Source: Microcaldota archaeon (GTDB lineage Archaea; Micrarchaeota; Micrarchaeia; Anstonellales; J096). Taken from it: DNA of 14,631 nt. This document shows, piece by piece, positions 12,453 through 14,631 of the stretch (position 1 is its first letter; every line of letters starts with the position of its first letter). The position numbers were made by a program, and so were the translations under genes. The notes under the pieces are model-generated. The model ran no database searches. It was not told the DNA's origin and saw only the letters and a program-made list of their open reading frames with translations. The stretch is from the NCBI GenBank assembly GCA_026396375.1, contig JAPLWW010000054.1:1-14631 (forward strand), in the 5' to 3' direction.

Positions 12453-12812
12453 ATGAGGATCTATGTCGGCCATTCCAGCTCCTTTGACTTCAGGAATCTG
12501 CTTTACGAGCCGCTGAGCAGGGGGCTGGACAAGGCCCATGAGCTTGTTTTTCCCCATGAAACTGATGAAATGTTTGACTCGAAGGAAGCCCTGAAATCCT
12601 GCGAAGCCATGATAGCAGAGATTTCGCATCCATCAATAGGCCTGGGAATAGAGATGGGCTGGGCTGACTCCATGGGCATCCCAATAATCTGCGCATACAG
12701 GAAGGGCTCCAAGATCTCTGAATCGATTAGGATAATTTCCGCCAACATTGTCGAGTATTCTGACCCTGAACAGATGGTCTCGGAAATCAACAGGATTTTG
12801 AGGTTTGAATGA
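12453..12812 (+). CDS. nucleoside 2-deoxyribosyltransferase-like protein
   Basis: A 119-residue protein with the flavodoxin-like pattern of the nucleoside 2-deoxyribosyltransferase family: N-terminal strand MRIYVGHSS with a following FDFRNLLYEPL helix, a central AMIAEISHPSIGLGIEMGWA segment, then IPIICAYRKGSKISESIR. E67 in the xExGxA motif is the expected catalytic nucleophile. Family members swap or hydrolyse bases of deoxynucleosides or nucleotides; others are uncharacterised hydrolases, so the reaction here is not fixed. It is somewhat shorter than the classical enzymes (about 150 residues). It stands between two transport genes, each with its own promoter. Confidence 0.75.
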   Translation: MRIYVGHSSSFDFRNLLYEPLSRGLDKAHELVFPHETDEMFDSKEALKSCEAMIAEISHPSIGLGIEMGWADSMGIPIICAYRKGSKISESIRIISANIVEYSDPEQMVSEINRILRFE

Positions 12813-12825
12813 TTCTTAGGATATG

Positions 12826-12838
12826 CCAATGGCATTGG
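12826..12838. promoter_or_regulatory. 13-bp perfect palindrome abutting the mgtA TATA box
   Basis: CCAATG-G-CATTGG ends directly where TTTAAAAT (12839-12846) begins, so it covers the TFB recognition element position. A bound repressor would prevent preinitiation complex assembly, which makes it a candidate operator. Confidence 0.45.
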
Positions 12839-12846
12839 TTTAAAAT
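12839..12846 (+). promoter_or_regulatory. TATA box of the MgtA-type ATPase gene
   Basis: TTTAAAAT centred 26 nt before the ATG at 12868, leaderless arrangement. Confidence 0.6.
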
Positions 12847-12867
12847 CCCTCCAAGCCAAATCCCATC

Positions 12868-14631
12868 ATGCAAGCTCCTGCGGCAAACGGCTCTGAATTG
12901 TCAAGGATAGCAGAGCTTGACCCAGACCAGTCACTGAAGCATCTTAACACCCGGTTGGAGGGGCTGACGCACAAGGAGGCAATCGCAAGGCTCCACAGGT
13001 TCGGGGAAAACAGGCCAATTGAAAGCAAAAGGAAGGGATTATTTATCAAAGTTCTTGAGGTTTTGAAGGATCCCCTAATATTATTATTGGGCTTCTTGGC
13101 TGCCATTTCCTTTGTGACAGGGGACATGAAGGCAGGCATCATCATACTGGCAATGGTCCTGATGAGCTCAGGGTTGAGATTGTCGCAAGAGCTGAAGGCG
13201 GACAATGCGGCCGAAAAGCTCAAGGAGATGGTGAAGACAACAGCAACGGTCATAAGGGAAAGCAAGAAGCAGGAGATTCCCTTGCATCTCCTTGTCCCAG
13301 GAGACATCATCTACCTTTCCGCAGGCGACCTTATCCCGGCGGATGTGAGAATAATCCAGTCAAAGGACATATTCGTCAACCAATCCACATTGACAGGGGA
13401 GTCATTGCCTGTGGAGAAGCATGCGGCAAAGATAAGCCCAGGAATAAGCCTACTTGAGATGGAAAACATCTGCTTCATGGGAAACAACATTGAAAGCGGG
13501 ACAGGCATAGCGGTTGTGGTCAATACCGGAATGAAAACTTACTTCAGCTCTATTGCTGAAAGCATACTCAAGGAATCCCCGACAAGCTTCGAGCAGGGGA
13601 TGAGGGACTATGCAATATTCAACATAAAGCTGATACTGGTCATGGCCCCTTTGGTGCTGCTGATCAACGGGATAACGAAAGGGGACTGGTTCGAAGCATT
13701 CCTTTTCGCCCTTTCGGTTGCCATAGGATTGGCCCCTGAAATGATGTCGATGATAGTCAATGTCAACCTTGCCAACGGGGCAAGCAGGATGGCTGAAAAG
13801 AAGGTGATAGTGAAAAAGCTGCATTCCATACAGAACCTGGGAGCCATGGATGTGCTGTGTGCAGACAAGACAGGGACAATAACCGAGGGAAGGGTTGTCC
13901 TTGAAAAATATCTGGATGTTGCCGGGAACGAGAACAACTTCAAGGTCCTTGAATATGCCTATCTCAACAGCTTTTACCAGACCGGGATGAAGAATGTCAT
14001 GGACGAGGCTGTTTTGTCCCATGCCGAGCTGGAGCCCAAATTGAAGGCAGGGGTAAATTTCAGGAAGATAGATGAAATAACATTTGACTTTGAAAGAAGA
14101 AGGATGAGCGTGGTTGTCCAGGAGGATGACCATGATCATCTATTGATATGCAAAGGCGCAGTGGATGAAATGCTGAGCGTCTGCGACCTTGCGGAATCAA
14201 AGGGAAAGATATTCAAGCTGGAAAAGGACCATCTAGTTAAGGCCAAAGGCATTGTTGACAATCTAAACAACCAGGGATTCAGGGACCTTTCTGTTGCATA
14301 CAAGGAAACAGAAAAATCAAGGAAAGCCTACAAGAAGGAGGACGAGTCCCACCTGGTTCTTGCAGGATTCATAGCCTTCCTTGACCCTCCAAAGGAATCC
14401 GCAATAACCGCGATAAGGGAGCTGCATGAGTTTGGCATCCATGTAAAGATTCTTACTGGGGACAGTGAATTGGTAACAGGGAATATCTGCTCCAAGGTCG
14501 GAATCCATGCTGAAAGGTTCCTTCTGGGAAATGACATAGAGAAAATGGATGACGAAAAACTGCAGAGGGAAGTGGAGCACATCTCGATTTTCGCGAAGCT
14601 TCTGCCAAAGCACAAGGGAAGGATAATTGAT
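12868..14631 (+). CDS. mgtA: MgtA-type magnesium-transporting P-type ATPase (3' truncated by window edge)
   Basis: P-type ATPase of the P3B group, which import Mg2+ in bacteria. 588 codons are visible and open to the end; the full family length is about 900, so the C-terminal membrane spans are outside. Seen in order: N-terminal cation ATPase segment (about 20-55), first TM pair, actuator motif TGES (176-179), TM4 signature GLAPEM (287-292), phosphorylation site DKTGT with D333, nucleotide-binding KGA (429-431) and LTGDS (529-533). The long match GLxPEM-x4-V-xNLANGA to KVIVKKLHSIQNLGAMDVLCADKTGT separates MgtA/MgtB from Ca2+ or heavy-metal pumps. The ion is inferred from this. The start is supported by the TATA box 26 nt upstream and a palindrome next to it. 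Confidence 0.92.
   Translation, partial: MQAPAANGSELSRIAELDPDQSLKHLNTRLEGLTHKEAIARLHRFGENRPIESKRKGLFIKVLEVLKDPLILLLGFLAAISFVTGDMKAGIIILAMVLMSSGLRLSQELKADNAAEKLKEMVKTTATVIRESKKQEIPLHLLVPGDIIYLSAGDLIPADVRIIQSKDIFVNQSTLTGESLPVEKHAAKISPGISLLEMENICFMGNNIESGTGIAVVVNTGMKTYFSSIAESILKESPTSFEQGMRDYAIFNIKLILVMAPLVLLINGITKGDWFEAFLFALSVAIGLAPEMMSMIVNVNLANGASRMAEKKVIVKKLHSIQNLGAMDVLCADKTGTITEGRVVLEKYLDVAGNENNFKVLEYAYLNSFYQTGMKNVMDEAVLSHAELEPKLKAGVNFRKIDEITFDFERRRMSVVVQEDDHDHLLICKGAVDEMLSVCDLAESKGKIFKLEKDHLVKAKGIVDNLNNQGFRDLSVAYKETEKSRKAYKKEDESHLVLAGFIAFLDPPKESAITAIRELHEFGIHVKILTGDSELVTGNICSKVGIHAERFLLGNDIEKMDDEKLQREVEHISIFAKLLPKHKGRIID

Overview
This window is archaeal. It carries an L1-L10(P0)-L12(P1) ribosomal cluster, aIF5A with a hypusine loop, eS24, an archaeal-type AspRS and an archaeal tRNA m1A methyltransferase. 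Most transcription starts have a TTTAAA/TTTATAAA-type TATA box 24-28 nt before the ATG, implying leaderless mRNAs. Cys-rich DSDGG-repeat lipoproteins, tandem small toxin-antitoxin pairs and many orphan membrane proteins suggest a DPANN-like lineage (Woesearchaeota/Pacearchaeota/Diapherotrites style). That placement is inference and no 16S gene is present.

Layout. 1-515 (+) is the 3' part of a TrmI-like tRNA methyltransferase. 568-1827 (+) is an orphan protein with an N-terminal export signal or anchor, an outer domain, one membrane span and a cytoplasmic domain. 1828-2139 has no clear gene; it holds a hairpin, copy 1 of a dispersed repeat of about 30 bp and a possible 35-codon ORF. 2140-4331 (-) holds an HNH-nuclease-like protein and, just upstream, an orphan membrane-hairpin/coiled-coil protein. 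4405-5475 (-) is a Kazal-type lipoprotein with four six-cysteine repeats. 5522-9286 (-) is a translation operon, L1-P0-P1-aIF5A-eS24-AspRS, with a leader of about 124 nt and tight or overlapping junctions. 9467-9688 (-) is a small orphan. 9750-10283 and 10399-11009 (-) are two toxin-antitoxin pairs (RHH + RelE-like, wHTH-like + RelE/ParE-like), with repeat copies 2 and 3 beside the second pair. 11205-14631 (+) holds an MFS transporter, a nucleoside 2-deoxyribosyltransferase-like protein and the 5' two thirds of an MgtA-type P-type ATPase; the ATPase runs off the window end.

Most notable: (i) AspRS lacks motif 3, but its C-terminal FPRDR peptide survives in another frame directly after the break, so there is an out-of-phase internal deletion or an assembly error; (ii) P0 has a Lys-rich N-terminal extension and lacks the usual C-terminal factor-binding tail; (iii) a 30-bp repeat occurs three times in one orientation; (iv) a 10-bp perfect inverted repeat sits at the RHH antitoxin start and a 13-bp palindrome abuts the mgtA TATA box, both good operator candidates; (v) several orphan membrane or secreted architectures, including the membrane-hairpin/HNH neighbour pair, could be an undescribed system, although the sequence alone does not establish one.
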